The notes under the pieces: generated by a model
The model's input: the letters and a program-made list of their open reading frames with translations, nothing else
What the model was told of the DNA's origin: nothing
Databases searched by the model: none
Shown: positions 9,180 to 17,917 of the stretch, in pieces
Layout of the letters: each line of letters opens with the position of its first letter
Position numbering within the stretch: position 1 is the first letter of the stretch
Assembly: GCA_002708385.1 (NCBI GenBank)
Contig: PANM01000025.1
Coordinates: 1-36,443, forward strand
Reading direction: 5' to 3'
DNA length: 36,443 bases
Source: Methanobacteriota archaeon
GTDB taxonomy: Archaea; Thermoplasmatota; Poseidoniia; Poseidoniales; Thalassarchaeaceae
Position numbers and translations under genes: made by a program

Positions 9180-10170
9180 TAGTGGTAATTACTACTGCAC
9201 CAATCTTGTAAGGATCTCCATTAGAGGAGGGTCGTCTGTCTTCTAATCGGCCCTTCCAACCATCTTCGATTGTGCCGATTGGAATTCGAATTGAAGCGCC
9301 TCTATCTGAGACTCCGTAGGAGAATTCGTGTATACTTTGAGTCTCATGAAGACCGGTGAGCCTCTGCTCGTTGTGTGCCCCATAGACATCGATGTGCTTC
9401 ATGATATTCTGACCAAAGGCCTCGCAAATCTGACTCATGAGCTCCTCTCCACCTTCATCTCTCATTCTTCCATCACTGAAGTTAACGTGCATTCCTGAAC
9501 CATTCCAGTCTGTAGCTCCGAGCGGCTTTGGATGCCATTCAATCGATAGTCCGTATTTTTCTGCATTTCTTTCCGCAAGATATCTTGAAACCCAAATTTG
9601 ATCGCCGGCTTCTTTAGCCCCCTTTGCGAATATTTGGTATTCCCATTGCCCCACTGCAACCTCTGCATTGATTCCTTCGACATTCAAACCTGCATCTAGG
9701 CACATGTCAAGATGGGCTTCGATAACATCCCTTCCGAAAGTGTTCATAGCCCCAACAGAGCAATAGAACTGGCCTTGAGGAGTTGGGTCTCGAGGAAATC
9801 CAAGTGGTAGGTTGGATTCAGGATCCCATAGGAAGTACTCTTGCTCATATCCGAACCAGAAATCGTCATCGTCTCCATCAATAGTAGCTCTACCGTTTGA
9901 AGCATGAGGCGTTCCATCAGCATTCAGGACTTCACACATTACAAGATAACCATTGATTCTATCTGGATCTGGACAAATGAAAACTGGCTTCAATAGACAG
10001 TCTGAATCACCGCCTTCTGCCTGCTGGGTTGACGAACCATCGAATGACCACATTGGACATTCTTCAACGGTTCCACCGAAATCTGATCTAATCATCGTTT
10101 TGCTTCTCATGCTCTGTGTAGGCTCATAGCCGTCTAGCCATATGTACTCAAGTTTGGACTTAGAGGTCAT
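9163..10170 (-). CDS. Glutamine synthetase, type II (eukaryote-like GSII)
   Basis: WSFDGSSTQQAEGGDSDCLLKP, FGYEQEYFLWD, WNGSGMHVNFS, RGASIRIP, GRLEDRRPSSNGDPY are GSII hallmarks; ~335 aa. Confidence 0.93.
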   Translation of the reverse strand: MTSKSKLEYIWLDGYEPTQSMRSKTMIRSDFGGTVEECPMWSFDGSSTQQAEGGDSDCLLKPVFICPDPDRINGYLVMCEVLNADGTPHASNGRATIDGDDDDFWFGYEQEYFLWDPESNLPLGFPRDPTPQGQFYCSVGAMNTFGRDVIEAHLDMCLDAGLNVEGINAEVAVGQWEYQIFAKGAKEAGDQIWVSRYLAERNAEKYGLSIEWHPKPLGATDWNGSGMHVNFSDGRMRDEGGEELMSQICEAFGQNIMKHIDVYGAHNEQRLTGLHETQSIHEFSYGVSDRGASIRIPIGTIEDGWKGRLEDRRPSSNGDPYKIGAVVITTTKSAY

Positions 10171-10233
10171 AGGGATTACGCGAGATTAAGCGGTTAATAT
10201 ATTTGACCATGCGTCTAACAATTCACATAATAT

Positions 10234-10305
10234 TTGTACAATATATTATAATAACTCTATAAAATTGTACAATTGTATATAATATACTGTAAATAAAATA
10301 CAATT
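10234..10305. promoter_or_regulatory. AT-rich intergenic region with operator-like palindromes between divergent GSII and MFS genes
   Basis: TTGTACAA (10234-10241), AATTGTACAATT (10263-10274), inverted pair AATTGTAT (10271-10278)/ATACAATT (10298-10305). Confidence 0.5.
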
Positions 10306-10426
10306 ATGAAAAATAATACTCGATATTACACAAAATCTCGACAAACGAAAAGTTATGACTTAACTTGATTAGAAAATCTCTTCCTTACAAGCACCTTCAA
10401 AAGTGTGATTTCCTCGAACAAACTCA

Positions 10427-11677
10427 ATGGGTCTAAAAGATGCGTGGAGCATACCCGATTTTCGCCGTTTATTGATAGGAAACGGCGTCAATATGCTTGG
10501 CAGTTCCATCTTCATTATTGGAATGGGGTGGACCATAGCAGAGGTGGGCGGCCCCAAAGCCTACGGCATGGTTTTCACCGCCTATTTTCTTGGACACCTA
10601 CCTTTGTTATTGTACGGAGGAATGGTTGTTGACAGAATGCCGCGGAGGACTGTTGCGCTCATTTCAGATGTTTCCCAAGCAGTACTAGTCTTGTTAGCAA
10701 TGGTTGCATTGATGGCGGGCTATGATGTGATCAATACTTTACTTGTCATTACCTTCCTTACCGGAGGCGCCGGCGCATTTTCGATCCCGGCTATTGGCGC
10801 CTTAGTCCCAGACCTAGTGGAGGAGGAAATTCTACCTCAGGCTAATGCCCTCAGAGGCGTGGCCATGACCGCTGCTTGGATGCTGGGACCATTAATTGGA
10901 GGTTTTACAGTGGAAAATTGGGGAATAGAGATATGCCTTTTCCTTGATGTGTTGACTTTCCTCTTTAGCGCGGTTGTTTTGTGGACCATAGCGGAGATTC
11001 CAATTCAGAGGGATAAAGATGCTGAGAGTCTGAAGGAAGAAGTGGCTGAGGCGTGGGCTTTCGTCAAAACTCAGCCATGGCTATTAGCGGGAATTGTGAT
11101 GGGCATGATATGGCATGTCGGCGACTCAGCGATAGAAATAGGAATCCCTTTCATAATTGAAAACAAAGGACTTGGTGCGAAGGAATTCGGAATCTTCGGC
11201 GCTGTTGGTGCAGGGGGCGCCTTGATTGGTTCGTTGATAGCTGGTATTAGGCCCATCTCGAAGGAATCCAGAGGCCTAGTATTCTACGTACTGATAGGTA
11301 GCATCGCATGGTGTATGCTGATATGGGCAATGCCCATACCATTCCTACTAATTCTGTTATTCGTTCTTATCGAGGGAGTTCTAGGAGGAACCCTAGTAGT
11401 AATATGGAGAACTACTATGTCTGATAGTGTGGACCAACACCTAAGGGGTAGAGTCAACTCCCTCGATGCGATTGGTTCCCTAATTTTCATCCCTCTATCC
11501 CCTCTAGTAGGTGGTTGGATGATAGCCGAGACTAATGTTCTGACTACCTTCACTATAGCCGTCTCGATAATGGTCCTGACAACGATGGCCGGTCTAATCG
11601 TACCGTCATTCAGGCGCTTTGAAAGAGTTGACTCCGATTTATTCCCAATCAAGCATTCTCAAACTCAATCTGACTAA
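10427..11677 (+). CDS. MFS transporter (EntS/MFS_3-like)
   Basis: 12-TM-like protein; LIGNGVNMLGSSIFIIGMGW, DRMPRRTVALISD, LRGRVNSLDAIGSL. Confidence 0.85.
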   Translation: MGLKDAWSIPDFRRLLIGNGVNMLGSSIFIIGMGWTIAEVGGPKAYGMVFTAYFLGHLPLLLYGGMVVDRMPRRTVALISDVSQAVLVLLAMVALMAGYDVINTLLVITFLTGGAGAFSIPAIGALVPDLVEEEILPQANALRGVAMTAAWMLGPLIGGFTVENWGIEICLFLDVLTFLFSAVVLWTIAEIPIQRDKDAESLKEEVAEAWAFVKTQPWLLAGIVMGMIWHVGDSAIEIGIPFIIENKGLGAKEFGIFGAVGAGGALIGSLIAGIRPISKESRGLVFYVLIGSIAWCMLIWAMPIPFLLILLFVLIEGVLGGTLVVIWRTTMSDSVDQHLRGRVNSLDAIGSLIFIPLSPLVGGWMIAETNVLTTFTIAVSIMVLTTMAGLIVPSFRRFERVDSDLFPIKHSQTQSD

Positions 11678-12023
11678 TATCAACATCGAACCATTTCTTG
11701 TAATATTCATACTGCAGCCTGACTGTAAATATCAGAAGAAGTATGTAGATTGTCCAGGCGGCTGATGTACGACCCATGTAAATTGGTAATTCTACCAGAA
11801 TTAGTCCATCGAAGATTATGCAGCAAATAAGGTAGAGCACGCGTCCGAGGGTGAGGAATATACTCTCCCCCTCTTGAGCAAGTACTCGCTTTAGTCGGTT
11901 TTCTCTCCATGTATCTGCTGCCCTCTTTAATCTCCAGAATGCAGCTTCCTCCTCCTCTCTCTTATCAATGAATTCAGGAGGTTCGATTTCAACTTCCAGA
12001 GACGATTGCGAGTCCTCTGGCAT
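11649..12023 (-). CDS. Small two-TM membrane protein, unknown function
   Basis: 124-aa ORF with acidic N-terminus and two hydrophobic helices; tail-to-tail overlap with MFS gene. Confidence 0.6.
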   Translation of the reverse strand: MPEDSQSSLEVEIEPPEFIDKREEEEAAFWRLKRAADTWRENRLKRVLAQEGESIFLTLGRVLYLICCIIFDGLILVELPIYMGRTSAAWTIYILLLIFTVRLQYEYYKKWFDVDISQIEFENA

Positions 12024-12074
12024 CTAATCACTCAATCTGTCCAAATCGTTTGGACTGAGAAGGTCTTCGGTGAC

Positions 12075-13088
12075 TCAATCATCCACCATAGGCAGACTGC
12101 CACCTGCTTCTACTGGGAAATGACAGGAAACTTTGTGCCCGCCTGAAACTATATTCAATTCGGGTTCGTCAACATCACACTTGCCTTCGACGGCAATAGG
12201 GCACCTTGTATGGAAACTACAACCAGTTGGTGGATTTGCGGGGCTCGGAACATCTCCGGTTAGAACTATCCTCTTCTTCTGGGTATCCTCTACTGTTGGT
12301 TGAGGTATAGCAGACAAAAGAGCATGAGTGTAGGGGTGAGCAGGCTTAGCAAATAGTTCATCTGTTTTTGCAATTTCTACTATCTTTCCTAGATACATCA
12401 CTGCAACACGATCACTTATGTGGTTGACAACATTCAGAGAGTGAGTTATGAAAATGAAGGTTAATCCTCTTTCCTTTTGTATTGAGTCAAGTAGATTCAG
12501 AACCTGTGCTTGTACTGAAACATCTAATGCAGAAGTTGGTTCGTCTAGGAGTATGAAATCAGGATCCAAAGACAGAGCCCTCGCCAATGCAATCCTCTGC
12601 TTTTGACCACCAGAGAATTCATGAGGAAAGCGGGTCATATGATTTGGTTTCAAACCGACAATTGTCAGTAAATCAGCAACTTTCTTGGTTAATTGCGCTC
12701 CATCTGCTAGTCCGTTTACGATAAGAGGTTCAGCAATTATTGAACGCACTGACATCCTAGGGTTCATTGAACCGCCAGGATCTTGAAATACAATTTGCAA
12801 TCGGCGACGAAGTTCCTTACGCTTCATACTGAAAATGTCCACACCTTCGAATTGGATGGTGCCCTCTGTTCTTGGTATCAAACCCATGATAAGACGTCCA
12901 AGAGTTGTTTTACCGCAGCCAGATTCGCCGACTATGCCAACAGTTTCTCCTCTTTGGATATCTAAGTCGACTCCATCTACGGCGCGTACATGAGCAGTCA
13001 CAGGAGAGAACATCCCTGCCTTGATTGGGAACCATTTTCGGGCATTTCTAATTTCGATTAATGGAGATGAATCTTCACTCATTGTCAA
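12075..13088 (-). CDS. Peptide ABC transporter ATP-binding protein (OppF/DppF-like)
   Basis: GESGCGKTT, FQDPGGSMNPRMSV, FSGGQKQRIALARAL, FILLDEPTSALD, CSFHTRCP C-terminal motif. Confidence 0.95.
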   Translation of the reverse strand: MTMSEDSSPLIEIRNARKWFPIKAGMFSPVTAHVRAVDGVDLDIQRGETVGIVGESGCGKTTLGRLIMGLIPRTEGTIQFEGVDIFSMKRKELRRRLQIVFQDPGGSMNPRMSVRSIIAEPLIVNGLADGAQLTKKVADLLTIVGLKPNHMTRFPHEFSGGQKQRIALARALSLDPDFILLDEPTSALDVSVQAQVLNLLDSIQKERGLTFIFITHSLNVVNHISDRVAVMYLGKIVEIAKTDELFAKPAHPYTHALLSAIPQPTVEDTQKKRIVLTGDVPSPANPPTGCSFHTRCPIAVEGKCDVDEPELNIVSGGHKVSCHFPVEAGGSLPMVDD

Positions 13089-14827
13089 AACCCACCCCCT
13101 GATTTTAGGAACTCCTCTGAGGAGAATTCAGACTGGGCATTCTGTAAATCAACGGTCAAATCGGTATGATGACAGGCAGCGAAGTGACCTGCAGAAACTT
13201 CCTGCATTTGGGGGGGCTTAGTCCTGCATAAGTCATCAGCAAATGGACACCTTGGATGGAATCTGCAACCATCGAACTTTTCATTGGGATCAGGCACTTG
13301 ACCAGGGATTATTGGTAAATCGACTCTCTCTTCACCAGCTTCTTTTATTCTTGGTATACTGTGTAAAAGGCCAATCGTGTATGGCATTCGAGGTGAACCC
13401 AGAACCTGTTCAAGGGAACCAGTCTCAACTACTGACCCAGCATACATCACAGTGACTGCATCACAGGTTTCTGCAATTACACCTAAATCGTGAGTTATCA
13501 TCATGATTGCAGTGCCTTCTCTATCCCTTAGATCTTTCATTAAATTCAGAATTTGAGCCTGTATAGTTACATCAAGAGCTGTTGTGGGTTCGTCAGCGAT
13601 CAATAATTTAGGCTCACAGGCCATCATCATGGCAATCATCACTCGCTGCCTCATTCCTCCCGATAATTCGTGAGGATACATCTTCACAACCGCCTCAGGA
13701 TTTGGAATTCTAACCTCTTTCAGTATATTTACAACTTGACGACTGTGTGCGGAATCAAGACTGAAATAACTAGAAAGTTGGATTGGAGGTATTGCCAGTA
13801 TGGCAATACTCAGTATTATTGTCATCAATACTCCAAATGGAATCCACAACAGAACAATAATAACAATCCAAGATACAAAAAGTAGTGAATATTTTTCCCT
13901 TACGAAATTCTCTAACACCCCCATAGATCCTGTGCTAAGCACAAGAGTGGGTTCGGCAGTCCCAACAGAGTTGTCTAATGATGAAGGTACAATATCCATT
14001 GCCTGTTTATTCCTGTAAGGAATTACAGATGCTCCTATTAGCCATACAAATAAAACTACAAAACCAAATAGGAAATATTTGGAAGCAAGTAATCCAATGG
14101 TTTCATCTGCGTTATTTGTTTGGTGAATCCCTAGGATTACTAGAGTTGCGATTATGATTGGCAAAGCACCATTCCAATCGTTTCGCAAATAATTTACCAG
14201 CAATTCTATTGGGCTAATAATCGCTTTTGCGATTTTGAGGAATTGATTTGTTTCAGTATTATCTAGCCTTCCATGTTGCTTCAATACTTCAGAAACTTGC
14301 TTTTCAACCGTATAAAGAGGATTTAGGGCAGTCATTGGTTCTTGGAAAATCATCGAGATTTTATTACCTCTAATTGAACGCATAAATCTCTCATGTCTAC
14401 TTCTTGGTGCATCAATAATTCGTCTTGAAACAAAACTTATTGTAAATGCAATTAACATAATAACCGAGGCTTGTAATCCCTGTATTGGTGCAAAAAAGGT
14501 CCAAAATAAACAAAGTAGTAACCCTATAGTGAAGAATGAACTGAAATATTTGAGTATTGAGAGAGTTTTTTCTGTGTTCTCGGGAGTTTTGTGAATTAAT
14601 TCTTCACCGTCAAAAATAATGCTTCCTTCATCAATATCACAAGTTGCTAACCCGATTGTAACGAGGGAGGTCACTGACTTACCACAACCAGATTCACCAA
14701 CGACGCCCATTATTTCACCTTGGTTTACGGAAAGTGAAACCGAATGAAGAGCCTCTACGGGGCCATCAAGCGTGTCAAAATGGACTCTGAGACCTTGTAT
14801 ATCCAACAATTTTGACAAAACTCTCAC
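13085..14827 (-). CDS. OppD/DppD-like ATP-binding protein containing two transmembrane-like insertions
   Basis: GESGCGKS (Walker A), [10 protein letters not shown] (Q-loop), [19 protein letters not shown] (signature), [12 protein letters not shown] (Walker B), [10 protein letters not shown]; about 62 aa and about 168 aa hydrophobic insertions between these motifs. Confidence 0.93.
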   Translation of the reverse strand: MRVLSKLLDIQGLRVHFDTLDGPVEALHSVSLSVNQGEIMGVVGESGCGKSVTSLVTIGLATCDIDEGSIIFDGEELIHKTPENTEKTLSILKYFSSFFTIGLLLCLFWTFFAPIQGLQASVIMLIAFTISFVSRRIIDAPRSRHERFMRSIRGNKISMIFQEPMTALNPLYTVEKQVSEVLKQHGRLDNTETNQFLKIAKAIISPIELLVNYLRNDWNGALPIIIATLVILGIHQTNNADETIGLLASKYFLFGFVVLFVWLIGASVIPYRNKQAMDIVPSSLDNSVGTAEPTLVLSTGSMGVLENFVREKYSLLFVSWIVIIVLLWIPFGVLMTIILSIAILAIPPIQLSSYFSLDSAHSRQVVNILKEVRIPNPEAVVKMYPHELSGGMRQRVMIAMMMACEPKLLIADEPTTALDVTIQAQILNLMKDLRDREGTAIMMITHDLGVIAETCDAVTVMYAGSVVETGSLEQVLGSPRMPYTIGLLHSIPRIKEAGEERVDLPIIPGQVPDPNEKFDGCRFHPRCPFADDLCRTKPPQMQEVSAGHFAACHHTDLTVDLQNAQSEFSSEEFLKSGGGF

Positions 14828-16566
14828 CTCCTATTTTTGGGATCGACGACGTCCCGCAATCCGTCACCAAGCAAATTGAATCCTAATGTAGTGTAGGCTA
14901 TTGCCAAACCAGGGAATAAAACTAACCAGTAATCCTGGGGGAAATGGGACCTTCCATCAGAGACTAATTTACCCCATTCGGCAGCACCCGGCTCAGCGCC
15001 TAAACCTATGAATGAAAGGCCAGAAGCAGATAGAATGGTACCACCAATGTCCAACGTAAATGCGACCAAAAGTGGGGCCCAAGCATTTGGTAAGATATGC
15101 CTAAACATAATTCGACCAGAGGGTGCGCCTACACTCTTTGCAGCCTCTACAAATGTCATTTCCTTGACATACAATACTTGGCCACGAATCAGCCGTGCAT
15201 ATCCAGGCCAGCCAGTGAATACCAAAGCGATTTGAATCTTCCACAATCGATCGAAATTATCAATGATTACAATTTGGTTATCTGTATCATCTGACCATGA
15301 AAATAGAATAATTGCAGCAAAGAAGATTATCGCCGTTCTCAGGGTAAGATAACGGTAAGGATTTTTCCAATTTAGCGTATTTAGTGCTCTTTCAGAGAAC
15401 CCTTCTATGCTGAAATTCTTTGTCATTCGATTATCCAGAGTTAGTAACCCTGCAAACACGGAAATCACAATGAAACTAAAAAATAGCCTCCAAGTTCTAG
15501 TATCGCTCGTCTCAAAGAGACCTTCCCATATACCATACAAACCTAATGGAAGTAACAAAACTGCCCCCAATCCTACAGCAAGTAAGGCTGCAGGTTCAAT
15601 TCGAGATAATGTATCCTCCGATCCGGGCATCAATACAGAAATAATTGCAGACCTAAATGGGACTATCAACATTAGAATCAATGGTAAAATGGCTAGAGCT
15701 AATGGGATTGCTAGGTTATCTATTGCTTGCAACGCTGCTACGAAAGCAAGTGCTAAAATTAATCCAGGAACTGCAAAGAAGATATCTGTAATCCTCATAA
15801 TTACCTCATCAACTCTACCTCCAAAATATCCGCTAATACTACCAATAATCGTACCAATGATTACTGTCAAAGTAGCCACTGTAAATCCTATTGTCAAAGA
15901 CACTCTGGAGCCATAGAGGATTTTACTGAACAAATCTTGTCCTTCATCATTGGTTCCAAAAATACACACATCATAGCCCTCAGGCATCCACCAATGGTGC
16001 ATTTCTTCATTTTCGAATTTGTAAATAAGTTTGATTTGAGTGACCGAATTATTTTCCATCAATTCATCCGCTATCCAGAAATAACTATTGTTTGTTGGAT
16101 CAAGATATACTAAATCAATAGAAATCGAATTACCATTCCTATCAACAACCTCTTTGAATTCGGTAACAACTAGAATATCCTCATAGAAGGAATTGTCTTC
16201 GGCAATTTTTACTGGACTCAAAGCATTAGTCGCATTTGCATCCCAACGCCTTAGGTTAGTCAGAGAGACCTTCTGATTCCTAGTGTCGCATTCTTCTGAA
16301 AATGGTGCGGCTTTTCTAGGCTCGTAATCGATATGCCATACATCTCTTGTGTCTTGTAAGTTCCTACCGGGGTGCTCAACTGCGATATCATCAGCAAAAA
16401 TGGAAACAGTAGAAATGGAAATGACCATCAATAATCCCGCTACAGCTAGTAATGACCTTCGGTAAATTTTCCAGCCTCGCTGTAAATCATACCTAGCTTG
16501 GGCTGCTCGCTCAAGGATTCGACGACGGCTTTCAGCCCTATCCTCAGAGCCGTCTTCCCAACTCAT
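14824..16566 (-). CDS. Peptide ABC transporter permease (DppC-like) with enlarged extracytoplasmic loop and extra TM insertion
   Basis: FGTNDEGQDLFSKILYGSRVSLTIG, GYFGGRVDEVIMRITDIFFAVPGLILAL, TGWPGYARLIRGQVLYVKEMTFVEAAKSVGA, RHILPNAWAPLLV. Confidence 0.93.
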   Translation of the reverse strand: MSWEDGSEDRAESRRRILERAAQARYDLQRGWKIYRRSLLAVAGLLMVISISTVSIFADDIAVEHPGRNLQDTRDVWHIDYEPRKAAPFSEECDTRNQKVSLTNLRRWDANATNALSPVKIAEDNSFYEDILVVTEFKEVVDRNGNSISIDLVYLDPTNNSYFWIADELMENNSVTQIKLIYKFENEEMHHWWMPEGYDVCIFGTNDEGQDLFSKILYGSRVSLTIGFTVATLTVIIGTIIGSISGYFGGRVDEVIMRITDIFFAVPGLILALAFVAALQAIDNLAIPLALAILPLILMLIVPFRSAIISVLMPGSEDTLSRIEPAALLAVGLGAVLLLPLGLYGIWEGLFETSDTRTWRLFFSFIVISVFAGLLTLDNRMTKNFSIEGFSERALNTLNWKNPYRYLTLRTAIIFFAAIILFSWSDDTDNQIVIIDNFDRLWKIQIALVFTGWPGYARLIRGQVLYVKEMTFVEAAKSVGAPSGRIMFRHILPNAWAPLLVAFTLDIGGTILSASGLSFIGLGAEPGAAEWGKLVSDGRSHFPQDYWLVLFPGLAIAYTTLGFNLLGDGLRDVVDPKNRR

Positions 16567-17771
16567 TCTAATCTCACCCTTGGATCAACTACGCCGTAGA
16601 GAATATCTACAATAAGATTCGACATTAGGAAAATAATGGCAGTGATTAGAGTCACTCCCATCAACACAGAGTAATCTAAATTGATGATAGCATCAACAGC
16701 AACATTACCCATTCCATAGAATGCAAAAATAGATTCTGTAAGGACTGCGCCGCCTATTGCACCACCTATCGAAAAACCCAAAATTGTGAGTATTGGCACC
16801 AATGCATTTCTACAAGCATGAACGATAATAACCCGAGATTCGGACAATCCTTTGGCTCTAGCAGTTCGGACATAATCCTCATTCATAACTTCCAATAAAC
16901 TTGCTCGCATGTAGCGTAACAAAGATCCAGCACTTGCAATACCAAGTGTGAAAGAGGGCAATACCAAATGTACTAAGGTATCATTGAATAATTTTGAATT
17001 AGATGAATAATCAGGATGAATATTTGCTAATGCTTCATCAGTAACAAACCAGCTGTCTACTAGATGGAAGCCAGTTCCACCTGAGGGATACCAAGAGGGG
17101 TAACAGGCTATTCCTGAAATTGCAGTATCGCAAAGGCTTGAGGTACGATCAGGATAAGTTAGAGCGGTATCATGTCTTCCATAAATTGGCAGACATCCAC
17201 CTTCCGTCCCAAAGATAGGGTCGCAAATACCTCCCACATCTGGACCGGTTCCAAAGATTAATTGAAGCATCATTGCTAACCAGAATATTGGAAGCGAGAC
17301 AAATGCGATTGCTAGAAAACGAGAAATGTGGTCAAAGACTTGGTCTTGCCAAACAGCACTAAGAATACCAAGTGTAATTCCAATTGGGTAAGCCATCAAT
17401 AATGCAAACAGAGCCATTTCCAAGGTTACAGGAGCAGCATCTCGAACAACCTCTGAAGTAGGTCTGTTATAGGTTGTAGAGTCTCCCCAATCGCCTTCAG
17501 CTAAATTAACCAAATACAACCTAAATTGTTCTACAACTGGCTCATCTAATCCTAACCGCTCTCTTTGAAGTTCAAGCATTGTTTTACCAGTCACGGGGTC
17601 AACTAAGCCGCATCTTTCACCGCATAAAATAGCAGCGGGATCTGCAGGGATAATCTGAGCTATTGCGAAAGTAAATACAGTGACTCCAATCATCACAGGA
17701 ATCAGAAGAATTATTCTTCGTACGATGAATTCACTAGTCTTCATGGAATTACACAACCGTATATCTCTCAA
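16563..17771 (-). CDS. Peptide ABC transporter permease (DppB-like)
   Basis: MKTSEFIVRRIILLIPVMIGVTVFTF, YMRASLLEVMNEDYVRTARAKGLSE, GGAVLTESIFAFYGMG; likely start at internal Met 17744. Confidence 0.93.
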   Translation of the reverse strand: MRDIRLCNSMKTSEFIVRRIILLIPVMIGVTVFTFAIAQIIPADPAAILCGERCGLVDPVTGKTMLELQRERLGLDEPVVEQFRLYLVNLAEGDWGDSTTYNRPTSEVVRDAAPVTLEMALFALLMAYPIGITLGILSAVWQDQVFDHISRFLAIAFVSLPIFWLAMMLQLIFGTGPDVGGICDPIFGTEGGCLPIYGRHDTALTYPDRTSSLCDTAISGIACYPSWYPSGGTGFHLVDSWFVTDEALANIHPDYSSNSKLFNDTLVHLVLPSFTLGIASAGSLLRYMRASLLEVMNEDYVRTARAKGLSESRVIIVHACRNALVPILTILGFSIGGAIGGAVLTESIFAFYGMGNVAVDAIINLDYSVLMGVTLITAIIFLMSNLIVDILYGVVDPRVRLE

Positions 17772-17851
17772 TCATATTATGAAATAAATCACTGTTGTGA
17801 ACATATGCTTCCTTTCTTTCAATGCTTACGCCTGTTAATCGTTCGACTTTT

Positions 17852-17881
17852 CCCCCGCGCCAGCAAATCCCGACGCGGGGG
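17852..17881. other. Intergenic GC-rich stem-loop between SBP and permease genes
   Basis: CCCCCGCG (17852-17859) / CGCGGGGG (17874-17881), 8-bp perfect stem, 14-nt loop. Confidence 0.7.
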
Positions 17882-17917
17882 TTTTCGTAAATCAGAAATT
17901 AATTCTGGTTTCAGTTA

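Noticed and set aside
13921-13960. Near-palindrome TGTGCTAAGCACA inside the OppD gene
   Set aside because: Within coding sequence of an intact ORF (encoding LVLSTGS); a single occurrence gives no support for regulation.
13085-14827. Inteins as explanation of the OppD insertions
   Set aside because: Insertions do not start with Cys/Ser/Thr at a conserved junction nor end in HN+C/S/T, have no splicing or homing-endonuclease motifs, and are rich in TM helices.
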